From: Smithella sp. PtaU1.Bin162
GTDB taxonomy: Bacteria; Desulfobacterota; Syntrophia; Syntrophales; Smithellaceae
Length of the DNA stretch: 34,306 nucleotides
Assembly (NCBI GenBank): GCA_002068015.1
Contig: MVRV01000024.1
Span: forward strand, 1 to 34,306
Direction: 5' to 3'
The notes beneath the pieces are model-generated. The model saw nothing but the letters and a program-made list of their open reading frames with translations, made no database searches and had not been told where the DNA came from. Of this stretch, positions 6,171 through 14,141 are shown one piece after another (the first letter of the stretch is position 1; each line of letters starts with the position of its first letter). Position numbers and translations under genes: made by a program.

Positions 6171-8155
6171 TAAAATACATGGACGAGGTCATACAACGTG
6201 GTGCATATGACATTAAAGAAAGCGGTTCTGTAAATGTTTATCTTTCAGAACTGAAAGAATTCATTGAAAAACCTAATTCGAAAGGAGAAAAAATACCATT
6301 AGCCGAGTGGCATATAACCGGAGAAGGTCTTGTCCCGCGTACATTACTACATTATGACGATACTTCAGACGGGAGCAACACCCTAAATGGTAGTTGGCAA
6401 AAATTTTTCGCCAGTAAAAAATCTTTGGGAGAAACAATAATATATAATGGAAGTTCTATTTTTTTTAAGGATGGAACGCCTAACTTTGGAGGTGTTGCCA
6501 AGGCCGCTATTTATATGAGATATTCAGAAGGTTTTTTAAATTGGGTAAGCATGTTCGATCTGGTTGCCGCTGAAAAAATCAGAGTACAGTTGCCTTTATT
6601 CGAAAAACTGATAGAAAATGATAAAACAAAAAAAATTAAAAAAGAATGGAATAAATTCAAACCGCCCCAAGAAGATTGGGCGCTTTCTGTACTTTGCACC
6701 CTTTCAGATGGAAAAAAAATAGTTTTAGGTCTTGCTGATATAATTGACGGAGATTGGGATGAGCTAAAAGAAATGAATGTGGATATCGAACATTCTATTG
6801 AATTTATGAAGTTTCTGAAAGCTCCAAAGAAGGAAGTTGCGGAGAAAACAAAAAAGAACATTTCCGAAGAATTTCAGATGGGAAGCGGATTAGGCAGAAA
6901 TGCCTTTGGAAAAACGTATAAGCTTGATGATATTTCCGACTCTGAATATACAAGATTAATGGGAGCTCTTACCTTAAGTGAACGTAAACCTTTATTGAAG
7001 GCTAATCAGTTAAGCTATCCTGTAAAAGTGTCTCCCAATCCAGCATCAAAGTTACTATTTCTTCCTGAAGGCGATTTAAAATATAAAGAACTGGAGAAGT
7101 TTGTTGACTCCGAGAATAAGAAGCGAGAAATATTCTTGGAAGATAAGAAAGCCAAGAAAAAGAATAAAGAAAAAAATGAAGATCAGGAAAGAATCATAAC
7201 TGAACGGCCAGACTTCATTCCCATTCCCGCCTCCTGTGCAACACTATTTCTTTCTAATATCGAAAAAAGTGGCCCGAAGAAAAAAATAATAATTCAACAG
7301 GTCTTTCCCGGAATATCATTAAGATATCTTCAATGCCTGAATCAGGAAATATTGAACTCAGGCATCCAAATGTCGATTGTCGGCTACATGAAAAAAGCTC
7401 TGACGTGCCAAGACAGCGACACACCCTGTGTTTATAACTACTGGACAAAAATTTTCACTTCGGCTTTACAAAAAAACTATGTATCAGCAAATGAAGTTTT
7501 CTATAGCCTTCAACGATACGGCAAGGCATTTAGCGGTGAGGAGCTCATTTCTGGCAGGAAGGCCGGGGAATATTTTCGCGTAGTTGGAAAAATACGACGA
7601 CTCCAGCACCTTATTTACATAGCTATAAATACACCCCAAAAACTGGATGATATAGGTTTTGAGGCAGAATTAAAATCAGTTGAACAATATCAACTTACAA
7701 TAAAAGGAGTGTTTGAAATAATGGCTACCCGTCCTCAAACTGCCGACCTCGCAGGACCTGTCTATGAGCTCTTGTGGGAAAAGCAAAAAATGAAGCTGGA
7801 TGCATTTGTTACTCAAGCGTGGCAAGGCGTTCCGGGAGAAGAGTTCTCGCTTTTTATCAAAGGCGCATTGGTCGGTATTTTGCTTAACGAGTTGACTTAT
7901 GCGGTTACCACATCAGGAAGAAGCTTCTCTGTTACACAAGGCCGCCATCCTTCAACGCTGAGAGGAGAACAGATTATTTCCCTGGTAACCAAAGGAATCG
8001 GCTTGCTCATGAATCTTAATGAACAAAAAAAGTTTAACTGCAATACATTGCCCTTTATAAACTCCTGCTTGGAAGACAGCCGCAAGGATACATTCAATTC
8101 AGGCTTGATAATGGGTATGGTTTTTCATTTTAAATCAAACGAGAAGGAAGCATGA
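6164..8155 (+). CDS. cas8b: Type I-B Cascade large subunit, Cas8b-like
   Basis: A 663-residue protein in the slot of the large Cascade subunit, which recognises the PAM and recruits Cas3. The start at 6164 follows a strong AGGAGGG; a longer reading from 6050 lies inside cas6 and is rejected. Large subunits diverge quickly, so the assignment rests on position, size, and the surrounding Cas6, Csh2/DevR-type Cas7 and Cas5, which together point to subtype I-B. Visible features are a highly charged Lys/Glu-rich linker near residues 305-345 and a helical C-terminal part (from about 520) containing GRHPSTLRGEQIISLVTKGI. That C-terminal part starts at an internal ATG with its own strong ribosome binding site (see the Cas11 entry). 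The stop overlaps the cas7 start as ATGA. Confidence 0.85.
   Translation: MLIKYMDEVIQRGAYDIKESGSVNVYLSELKEFIEKPNSKGEKIPLAEWHITGEGLVPRTLLHYDDTSDGSNTLNGSWQKFFASKKSLGETIIYNGSSIFFKDGTPNFGGVAKAAIYMRYSEGFLNWVSMFDLVAAEKIRVQLPLFEKLIENDKTKKIKKEWNKFKPPQEDWALSVLCTLSDGKKIVLGLADIIDGDWDELKEMNVDIEHSIEFMKFLKAPKKEVAEKTKKNISEEFQMGSGLGRNAFGKTYKLDDISDSEYTRLMGALTLSERKPLLKANQLSYPVKVSPNPASKLLFLPEGDLKYKELEKFVDSENKKREIFLEDKKAKKKNKEKNEDQERIITERPDFIPIPASCATLFLSNIEKSGPKKKIIIQQVFPGISLRYLQCLNQEILNSGIQMSIVGYMKKALTCQDSDTPCVYNYWTKIFTSALQKNYVSANEVFYSLQRYGKAFSGEELISGRKAGEYFRVVGKIRRLQHLIYIAINTPQKLDDIGFEAELKSVEQYQLTIKGVFEIMATRPQTADLAGPVYELLWEKQKMKLDAFVTQAWQGVPGEEFSLFIKGALVGILLNELTYAVTTSGRSFSVTQGRHPSTLRGEQIISLVTKGIGLLMNLNEQKKFNCNTLPFINSCLEDSRKDTFNSGLIMGMVFHFKSNEKEA
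7721..8155 (+). CDS. cas11: Putative internally translated Cas11 small subunit
   Basis: An ATG at 7721, codon 520 of cas8b and in the same frame, is preceded by AAAAGGAG at 7702-7709 with an 11-base gap. This is as good a ribosome binding site as any in the operon, although it lies in the middle of a gene. The product would be 144 residues, mostly helical, starting MATRPQTADLAGPVYELL. Types I-B, I-C and I-D are known to make the Cas11 small subunit by internal initiation in the large-subunit gene, and the size and C-terminal position match. No separate small-subunit gene is present in the operon. Translation is an inference from the site. Confidence 0.6.
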   Translation: MATRPQTADLAGPVYELLWEKQKMKLDAFVTQAWQGVPGEEFSLFIKGALVGILLNELTYAVTTSGRSFSVTQGRHPSTLRGEQIISLVTKGIGLLMNLNEQKKFNCNTLPFINSCLEDSRKDTFNSGLIMGMVFHFKSNEKEA

Positions 8156-9111
8156 AAATGGTTAAAATTAATTCTTTGAAATCTGAATCCGGCAATGCAT
8201 ATATTCTATTTGGGTTTGAAGCTATTCAAGCTCGTCCTAACCTTGATCCTTATACATCAACCTTGCGGACAAATGATGAAACGATGCAGGTTTTTACCTC
8301 CGACGTTCATCTCAAACACCATGTGAGACGCGGGATAAAAGCTTATGCGACAGAAAAGAATATTGCCAAGCCTGAAGCTACAATATTCTATGAAAAAGAA
8401 GACGAGGCAGGAAACTCTCTTGATTTCGCAACTCGGCTGAAACTTGTTCGTGCGGCTTATTCGATAGACAGTAAAGGTGAAGATAAAAAAGATGCATTTG
8501 TTCGCTGTCTGGATTTACCGCTGTTTGGCTATGTTCATGCAATAAAAGGAGAGAATTTTAACGTTACAAATTCAGCTAATACATTGTTCCGTCCTATAAC
8601 TTTCCATACCTGCGAAATATATTCTTTGGGACGTAACAATGCCTTTCCTACTGAAAAGGAGGGCAAAACTCAGGAATCTGCAGGATCGGCAACAGTCGAT
8701 TCTCTGGAATATGGATTCTTTCTTGCATTATGGGAAATCAATCTGAACATGCTCAAAATCAATGCATCGGAACACAAGGTTGTCGCGTGGGAAAAAGAAG
8801 GATATGCCGGATGGCTGGATATCCTTATCAACGGAATGTGGAAGGCTTATAGCACAGACCGCTATCCATCATTCACTCAACGTTCACAGTTTGCCCAGTT
8901 CGTAGTCGGCTGGAAGCCGGAAGGCGAACTCAGCTATGAAAATCCGGCAGACCTTATAAGCAAACTGGACAAGAAGAAAATTACATCCCACGCAGAGGCA
9001 ATCACTGCTCTCAACTCAATACTTCCGAATTATCTGAATGGATGGGGGGCTAATGAAGGAAACATCTTCGCATCCCATATGGCGGGAAACTGCAATGTCA
9101 ATCTGAGGTGA
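8152..9111 (+). CDS. cas7: Cascade backbone protein Cas7 (Csh2/DevR type)
   Basis: Cas7 polymerises along the crRNA and forms the backbone of the interference complex. The 319-residue product has the N-terminal signature of type I-B Cas7: LFGFEAIQARPNLDPYTS, then RTNDE, then TSDVHLKHHVRRGIKAY. This corresponds to the family pattern N-DP...D...SDV-LK-R-VR. The middle contains FGYVHAIKG and NVTNSANTLFRPITFHTCEIY. The ATG overlaps the cas8b stop (ATGA) and GAAGGAAG lies just upstream, so it is translationally coupled. A later ATG (codon 3) is an alternative. Three bases separate it from cas5. The length is normal and nothing appears broken. Confidence 0.93.
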   Translation: MKMVKINSLKSESGNAYILFGFEAIQARPNLDPYTSTLRTNDETMQVFTSDVHLKHHVRRGIKAYATEKNIAKPEATIFYEKEDEAGNSLDFATRLKLVRAAYSIDSKGEDKKDAFVRCLDLPLFGYVHAIKGENFNVTNSANTLFRPITFHTCEIYSLGRNNAFPTEKEGKTQESAGSATVDSLEYGFFLALWEINLNMLKINASEHKVVAWEKEGYAGWLDILINGMWKAYSTDRYPSFTQRSQFAQFVVGWKPEGELSYENPADLISKLDKKKITSHAEAITALNSILPNYLNGWGANEGNIFASHMAGNCNVNLR

Positions 9112-9114
9112 AAG

Positions 9115-9834
9115 ATGGCATTTCTCTTTTTTAATTTGAGCGGGGATATGGCAATGTGGAGAAACCCCTATGAATCCATGGGGTCATTCTCCAGTCTCGG
9201 TCCAGCCCCTTCCAATATAGCAGGGCTTCTCGGTGCCGCTCTTGGTTTCCCGTCTCCACGTTCTCTTGCCGCTGGACAACAGGATTCCAAGAAACTCAAG
9301 GATCAGATGAAAAAAGGTCTGCCGTGGCCTGTTTCTCCGGAACTCTTGAAATGGGAACATGATAATGATTATCATGTGGCTTGTCGCTGGACAGGGGGTA
9401 CACCGTATCGGATGCCATGGAATGTAAACGGGGTTAAAGAGATAAGCAAAGGCGACAATCTTCGCTTGCAGCAGCAAGTAATAGAAAAGCCATCTTACGA
9501 TGTTCTCGTGAAATTGAACAGGGAAGAGGCTGATCGATCCGCGACGGCGTTAAAAAATCCAGCATTTCCACTGTTTTTAGGGGCTTCGTTTTGCAGAGCC
9601 ATTGTCAAAAATATTGATATTATGGAAAATATTCCGGACGGAGGCAACTGGGCAATGCATAAACAATATGTATTTGGCGAAGCAACTCCTTTTACAAGGC
9701 ATGTGATCAATGCTGAAGAAACTTTCGAACGAGTCGTTTCTGATGGTTATTGGGTTTATCCCGAACCCTCTAATCCCGGCGAAATACTGGAAGATCCTTT
9801 AGTAAAGGGATATTGTTTTTTTGAAAAGAAATAA
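9115..9834 (+). CDS. cas5: Cascade subunit Cas5 (type I-B)
   Basis: Cas5 caps the 5' handle of the crRNA in the complex. The 239-residue product begins with the conserved Cas5 N-terminus, LSGDMAMWRNPYESMGSFSS then LGPAPSNIAGLLGAALGFP. This matches the family pattern G--A-FR-P--------P-PS-I-GLLGA-LG. Since a dedicated Cas6 is present, this Cas5 is expected to be structural rather than the processing nuclease it is in type I-C. GAGGTGA just upstream of the ATG is the ribosome binding site. The gene sits three bases after cas7 and two bases before cas3. A Met at codon 11 (MAMWRNP) is a less likely start because it removes the first strand of the fold. Confidence 0.93.
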   Translation: MAFLFFNLSGDMAMWRNPYESMGSFSSLGPAPSNIAGLLGAALGFPSPRSLAAGQQDSKKLKDQMKKGLPWPVSPELLKWEHDNDYHVACRWTGGTPYRMPWNVNGVKEISKGDNLRLQQQVIEKPSYDVLVKLNREEADRSATALKNPAFPLFLGASFCRAIVKNIDIMENIPDGGNWAMHKQYVFGEATPFTRHVINAEETFERVVSDGYWVYPEPSNPGEILEDPLVKGYCFFEKK

Positions 9835-9836
9835 CT

Positions 9837-12212
9837 ATGCTACTTTTAAGTCATGGAAGAAATTCAAATCTGTTGCAGCATATTCAGGAAGTTTGTCTTG
9901 CCGCAGAAAATCTGGAGGAAAAGATTATATGTGCGTGCCATGATCTGGGCAAAGCAACCAAGCCGTGGCAAGATTACATAATCGGAAATGACGGAGTTTC
10001 TCCACATCATCATGCGGCAACAGGTGGCCTTCTTGCGGCAATACTTATAAGGCTCCTTGACCGTCCGGATGCAAAAATATGGTCATTGGCAGCACTTCAT
10101 GCAGGAGGCGCACATCATTCGCATCTGGGCCTGTCTGCAAACAACAAGGCGGAATTTTGTAAAATAGGTGATGATAGGCAGGCCGAATATTTTTTTACCG
10201 ACAAAAACTGTGGTATCCCTTCTATATTACCAGAAGTGCAAGAGGAATATTTCAGTAAAGCATGGGCGAAATTTCGTGATCTTGCGCCGCTTATACCCGC
10301 AAAAATAAACGAATTCAATAATTATTGGGAAATACCATTCGATCAGCGTTTGAGAGCATTCCTTGCCGCAAGAGCCATCTTGGCAAGACTTTGTTTTCAG
10401 GATCATGAATCTGCCGCAAAACAGTCCGGCAAAAAAGAATCTGTGATTTCATGGAGTTCGGCGTACCCTGAAAAGGATTTCAGAAAGAGAATTCCCAAAT
10501 TATTTCCTCCTCCTCAAAAAAAGATTCACCAACTCCGTTCTATCCTCAAAGAGGAATTTCATAAGGTAGTGGAAGAAAACAGTCTCTTTTATTTTATTGA
10601 TGCACCAACCGGGCTCGGAAAGACTGAAACAATGCTTTCCGCTGCCGAAAAATTGCTGGAAAAGCACAAGCATTCAAAAATAATTTTTGCTGTTCCCCAG
10701 ATATCGATAGCAGACCAGATTTTCGAAGAATACTTCAACGGCAATGACAACGCCCAGATATGGAATTATATCAGGCGCGAAAAGAAAATGCCGGATAAAA
10801 ATGCTGATGAAAGTTACCGGGACAATGACAACCCGGCATTCAATCTCGAAACAGCAGTACAGCCTTTCAGTGAATCATACAACATAACTACTTTTAATCA
10901 GGTACTTATGGCAATGTGCCACCCTGAAAGAGAACGCTGTATCAGAGGACTGGGACTCAAGAATGCAATAATAATCATGGATGAGTTTCATAAACTTCCT
11001 CTCTGCATTTTGCCATACTTCTTCAGAATTGCCAACGCCTATGCTGTCCAACACAAATGCCGCTTCATCTTCGGCTCGGCGACTCCACTTGAAGAATTCC
11101 AGTATCTTGGTCTTGACGGAACCGGGCGTATTCCCCAAGAAACAAGCGTGGGAATATATAAAGACAATGCGATAGACAACCGTCGCCAATATATTAATAT
11201 CGGGAATCTGAACATTGATGCTCTCATAGAAAAAATTGAAAGCTTTCACGACAGTTCAGAGAAAAATCTTCTCGTTGTCTTGAATCTGATAGGAGAAGGC
11301 ACATGGCCATTGCTTAAAGCATTTCACGGGTCTTATAACCCGTGGAAACAATTAGACTGTCTCAAAGCAGCGGAGTCAGGTCGTTCTATAATCTTTCTTG
11401 ATGGACTTGTCCCTCCAATTCTCAGACGACAGATAATAAGAGCCTGTAAAGAAATTATGAAGAGCAGGCCTGTAACTCTGATATCAACTCAAATGATTGA
11501 GGTCGGAGTTGATCTTGACTTTGATCATGCGATAATTGATTATCAGGGCCTTGCCTCTATAATACAGAGAGGAGGACGTGCTGGACGTGAAGGCAGAGAC
11601 ACCCCGTGTCCTATCGAAGTATTTTCATTGATTACACGGGAGAGCAAAAGTTCGTTCGAAACACTTAGCGATATTGTTTTGCAAAACGATCCCCGTTCAG
11701 GTGATACAGCATTTGCTGATATCACCTCAAAACTTTCAGAATTCTGGCGAAAGGAACGGCGCTTTTTTAGTCAGTGGGAAAATACAGGCCTGAAAGATTC
11801 CGATCTCACGGCCAAGCTTCTGGAAATACAGAACAAGATTTTTCTTGATAGTTCTGAATCTGGCTTGAATGAGATGCTGGATGATTTTTTTGCCCAATCA
11901 CAGGCCGCAGGAACTCTTGGTTGTAATTTTCTTCAAGCTCAATATATAGCGGAACTTTTCACTTCTGATTATGGGACAGATATCCTCTTGCTTGAGGATC
12001 TGTCAGCAATGGAACATATTGATTCTCTCGTAGTAAAGATTAAGTCCGGCAATCCTGAAAAAGACGATTTTAAGGAACTTAACAAGTTTATTGCAGACAG
12101 GAAAATCTCTATAAGTGAAACGCTTCTTCCTGAATTAGCCTTGAATAAAGTTGGCACAATCGATATTAAAGACAATTTGCAATGTATGATGATCGCTGGT
12201 TCGATATTATGA
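9837..12212 (+). CDS. cas3: CRISPR helicase-nuclease Cas3 (HD + DExH)
   Basis: Cas3 is recruited by target-bound Cascade and unwinds and degrades the foreign DNA. The 791-residue protein has both parts in one chain. The HD nuclease is N-terminal: His6, His15, the His35-Asp36 pair in CHDLGKATKPWQDYI, HHHAATGG at 57-64 and HAGGAHHSH at 88-96. The SF2 helicase follows, with Walker A DAPTGLGKTE near 254, DEFH (motif II) near 381, GSAT (motif III) near 412, and motif VI IQRGGRAGREGRD near 576. All key residues look intact. It starts two bases after the cas5 stop with only a weak GAAAAGA site, so coupling to cas5 is likely. Its stop overlaps the cas4 start (ATGA). Confidence 0.95.
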   Translation: MLLLSHGRNSNLLQHIQEVCLAAENLEEKIICACHDLGKATKPWQDYIIGNDGVSPHHHAATGGLLAAILIRLLDRPDAKIWSLAALHAGGAHHSHLGLSANNKAEFCKIGDDRQAEYFFTDKNCGIPSILPEVQEEYFSKAWAKFRDLAPLIPAKINEFNNYWEIPFDQRLRAFLAARAILARLCFQDHESAAKQSGKKESVISWSSAYPEKDFRKRIPKLFPPPQKKIHQLRSILKEEFHKVVEENSLFYFIDAPTGLGKTETMLSAAEKLLEKHKHSKIIFAVPQISIADQIFEEYFNGNDNAQIWNYIRREKKMPDKNADESYRDNDNPAFNLETAVQPFSESYNITTFNQVLMAMCHPERERCIRGLGLKNAIIIMDEFHKLPLCILPYFFRIANAYAVQHKCRFIFGSATPLEEFQYLGLDGTGRIPQETSVGIYKDNAIDNRRQYINIGNLNIDALIEKIESFHDSSEKNLLVVLNLIGEGTWPLLKAFHGSYNPWKQLDCLKAAESGRSIIFLDGLVPPILRRQIIRACKEIMKSRPVTLISTQMIEVGVDLDFDHAIIDYQGLASIIQRGGRAGREGRDTPCPIEVFSLITRESKSSFETLSDIVLQNDPRSGDTAFADITSKLSEFWRKERRFFSQWENTGLKDSDLTAKLLEIQNKIFLDSSESGLNEMLDDFFAQSQAAGTLGCNFLQAQYIAELFTSDYGTDILLLEDLSAMEHIDSLVVKIKSGNPEKDDFKELNKFIADRKISISETLLPELALNKVGTIDIKDNLQCMMIAGSIL

Positions 12213-12709
12213 GCAATATGCACATAACCGGAAAAGAAATCAGCTACTTATATGTATGTCAGAGAAAGCTCTGGCTTTTCCATCATGGAATCAGACCGGA
12301 ACTAGAAAATGTCAATGTCCAGATCGGAATGCATATTCATGAAACGACCTTTACCCGCGAAGAAAAAGATATTCCGTTAGGCGACGTAGGCGTGATCGAC
12401 TGGGCTTCATTCAAGAACGGATACATCCACGAAACTAAAAAAGGGAAAACCCCCGGCAAAGGAGATGATGCACAAGTACGTTATTATCTCTGGTGGCTGA
12501 ATGAGAACGGAATACAGATTTCAGAAGCAAGAATCCATTATCCTAAAATCAAACAGACTAAAACCGTCTTATGGGATAATGAAGCAAAATCCAGAACATT
12601 AAAGGACATGGAAGATTGTCGGAAAGTTATAAACACTGAAGCTCCACCGTCCCTCCATGAATACCCTTATTGCAAATCGTGCGCATATATGGAAATATGT
12701 TTCTCATGA
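12209..12709 (+). CDS. cas4: CRISPR adaptation nuclease Cas4
   Basis: Cas4 trims prespacers and selects the PAM with Cas1-Cas2. The 166-residue product has the RecB-type nuclease signature: Asp in GVIDWASF and the E-x-K motif in HETKKGK. It also has the iron-sulfur ligands of the family, one N-terminal Cys in YVCQRKLWLF and three in the C-terminal YCKSCAYMEICF. The chosen start forms an ATGA overlap with the cas3 stop; ATG at 12218 is an alternative, and the frame remains open upstream to 12182. No strong ribosome binding site is seen, so coupling from cas3 is likely. It overlaps cas1 by four bases, grouping cas4-cas1-cas2 as the adaptation module. Confidence 0.93.
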   Translation: MSNMHITGKEISYLYVCQRKLWLFHHGIRPELENVNVQIGMHIHETTFTREEKDIPLGDVGVIDWASFKNGYIHETKKGKTPGKGDDAQVRYYLWWLNENGIQISEARIHYPKIKQTKTVLWDNEAKSRTLKDMEDCRKVINTEAPPSLHEYPYCKSCAYMEICFS

Positions 12710-13752
12710 ACCTATATCTCACAAGAGCTGGAAGACTTCGCCGCAAAGACAATACGTTGTCATTCGAAATGATGAACCTGCCTGAAGAAAAACTGATCTC
12801 GGATGAAGAATCCGAAGAGATCGAATACATGAATCCCGAGAAGAAACATGCCTTGCCGATAGAGACCATTGACGCAATATATGTCTTCGGCGAAATGACC
12901 TTCAACAGCAAGCTTGTAAATTTCCTCGGACAAAAGAAAATACCCGTGCATTTCTTCAACTATTACGGGAATCATTGCAATTCTCTTTTGCCGCACGCGG
13001 AACAGCTTAGCGGCGATCTTGTCATAAAGCAGGCGGAAGCTTTTAAAGATCAGAAAAAACGTTCTGCATTCTGCAAAGCTTTGCTTGATACGACATTTCA
13101 CAACATCCTCTCTGTGCTTCAATATTATCAGCGAAAAAAGGGTTCCCTCGAAAACGAAATAACTAAAATCAAAAACCTTCAGGAGTCACTGAATGCCTGC
13201 AATTCCCCTGAAGAAATGATGGGGATAGAAGGAAATGTCAGAAATATCTATTACTCCTCATGGAAAAACTGGATAGGCGGACCGGCTTTGAATTTCAAAA
13301 GGGTATATCATCCGCCGGACAATCCGCTCAATGCGATCATTTCTTTTTTAAACAGCCTGCTATATACGGCATGCGTGAGTGAACTTTATCGCACAGCTTT
13401 ATATCCGGGGATTTCATATCTCCACACACCTCAGACCAGACGTTTTTCTCTTGCTCTGGATATTGTGGAGCCTTTCAAACCACTCATTGTTGACAGGCTT
13501 ATATTCCGTTTATTCGACCGGAAAGAAATCTCAGACCGCGATTTCCGGCAATATACCAATGGAATGTTGATGACAGATGAAGCTAGAAAACGCATATTAT
13601 CCGCATGGGATGAACAATTACGACAAACGGTCGATTATCCTCCGCTGAAACGTTCCGTCTCGTATCGGCAGTTGCTGCGTCTTGACTGCTATAAGCTTAT
13701 CAAATTTCTCTTGGAGGATCAGGAATTTAAACCATACAGGATTCAATACTGA
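12706..13752 (+). CDS. cas1: CRISPR integrase Cas1
   Basis: Cas1 inserts new spacers at the leader end of the array together with Cas2. The 348-residue product carries the metal ligands of the family: Glu175 in MGIEGNVRNIYYSSW, His240 in YLHTPQTRRFSLALDI and Asp252 in the same motif. HFFNYYGNH near residue 83 and RKDNTLSFE near 13 are typical of the type I-B branch. The start at 12706 overlaps the cas4 stop as ATGA; a longer reading from 12670 lies inside cas4. Between RKDNTLSFE and PIETIDAIYVFGE there are about 30 residues rich in Glu and Asp (LISDEESEEIEYMNPEKK), longer than I would expect for this loop. The gene ends in a TGATG overlap with cas2. Confidence 0.95.
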   Translation: MNLYLTRAGRLRRKDNTLSFEMMNLPEEKLISDEESEEIEYMNPEKKHALPIETIDAIYVFGEMTFNSKLVNFLGQKKIPVHFFNYYGNHCNSLLPHAEQLSGDLVIKQAEAFKDQKKRSAFCKALLDTTFHNILSVLQYYQRKKGSLENEITKIKNLQESLNACNSPEEMMGIEGNVRNIYYSSWKNWIGGPALNFKRVYHPPDNPLNAIISFLNSLLYTACVSELYRTALYPGISYLHTPQTRRFSLALDIVEPFKPLIVDRLIFRLFDRKEISDRDFRQYTNGMLMTDEARKRILSAWDEQLRQTVDYPPLKRSVSYRQLLRLDCYKLIKFLLEDQEFKPYRIQY

Positions 13753-14012
13753 TGTTTGTTATAATTGTATATGACACGGAATCAAAAAATTGCGCTAAAT
13801 TGCATAAACATCTTAAGCAATATCTACATTGGAATCAGAATTCTGTTTTTGAAGGATCGGTAACGGAAGCTCAATATGTTCAGATTAAAGATATCATTGC
13901 AGAACAACGGGCAGAAAAAAGCCATATCACATTGTATCGTATGGAAAATGAAAAACTTATTATCCGAGAGGAAATAGGAATCGGACAAGGAAATGTGTCC
14001 AATATTCTTTAA
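13752..14012 (+). CDS. cas2: CRISPR adaptation protein Cas2
   Basis: The 86-residue product has the ferredoxin-like Cas2 pattern. It starts MFVIIVYDTESKNCAKLHK, with the conserved Asp8 after the first strand, followed by YLHWNQNSVFEGSVTEAQY, a hallmark of Cas2 in types I-A/I-B. Cas2 forms the dimeric core on which two Cas1 dimers sit during spacer acquisition. The ATG overlaps the cas1 stop by one base (TGATG), so translation is coupled. It is the last cas gene; the leader and array begin directly downstream in the same direction. Confidence 0.94.
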   Translation: MFVIIVYDTESKNCAKLHKHLKQYLHWNQNSVFEGSVTEAQYVQIKDIIAEQRAEKSHITLYRMENEKLIIREEIGIGQGNVSNIL

Positions 14013-14141
14013 TGACTTATTGATAACGATTTGCATCATTGAAGATCGACAGACTAAAATTCTTTATCCGAAGGCTCTTTGACAACTTGATTTTTAAATT
14101 TAAGGGAGAAATATTTGATAAGAAGATTCTATCGGGAGGGG
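14013..14141 (+). promoter_or_regulatory. CRISPR leader
   Basis: A 129-bp AT-rich stretch without genes between cas2 and the first repeat. It contains TTGACA at 14079-14084 as a candidate -35 element; no convincing -10 lies 16-18 bases downstream. The repeats end in GAAAC on the plus strand, the usual 3' end, so array transcription starts here and new spacers enter at this side. Confidence 0.7.

Noticed and set aside
5334-14012. Type I-C assignment of the cas locus
   Set aside because: A dedicated Cas6 with a glycine-rich loop, a Csh2/DevR-type Cas7 and a non-I-C repeat point to type I-B.
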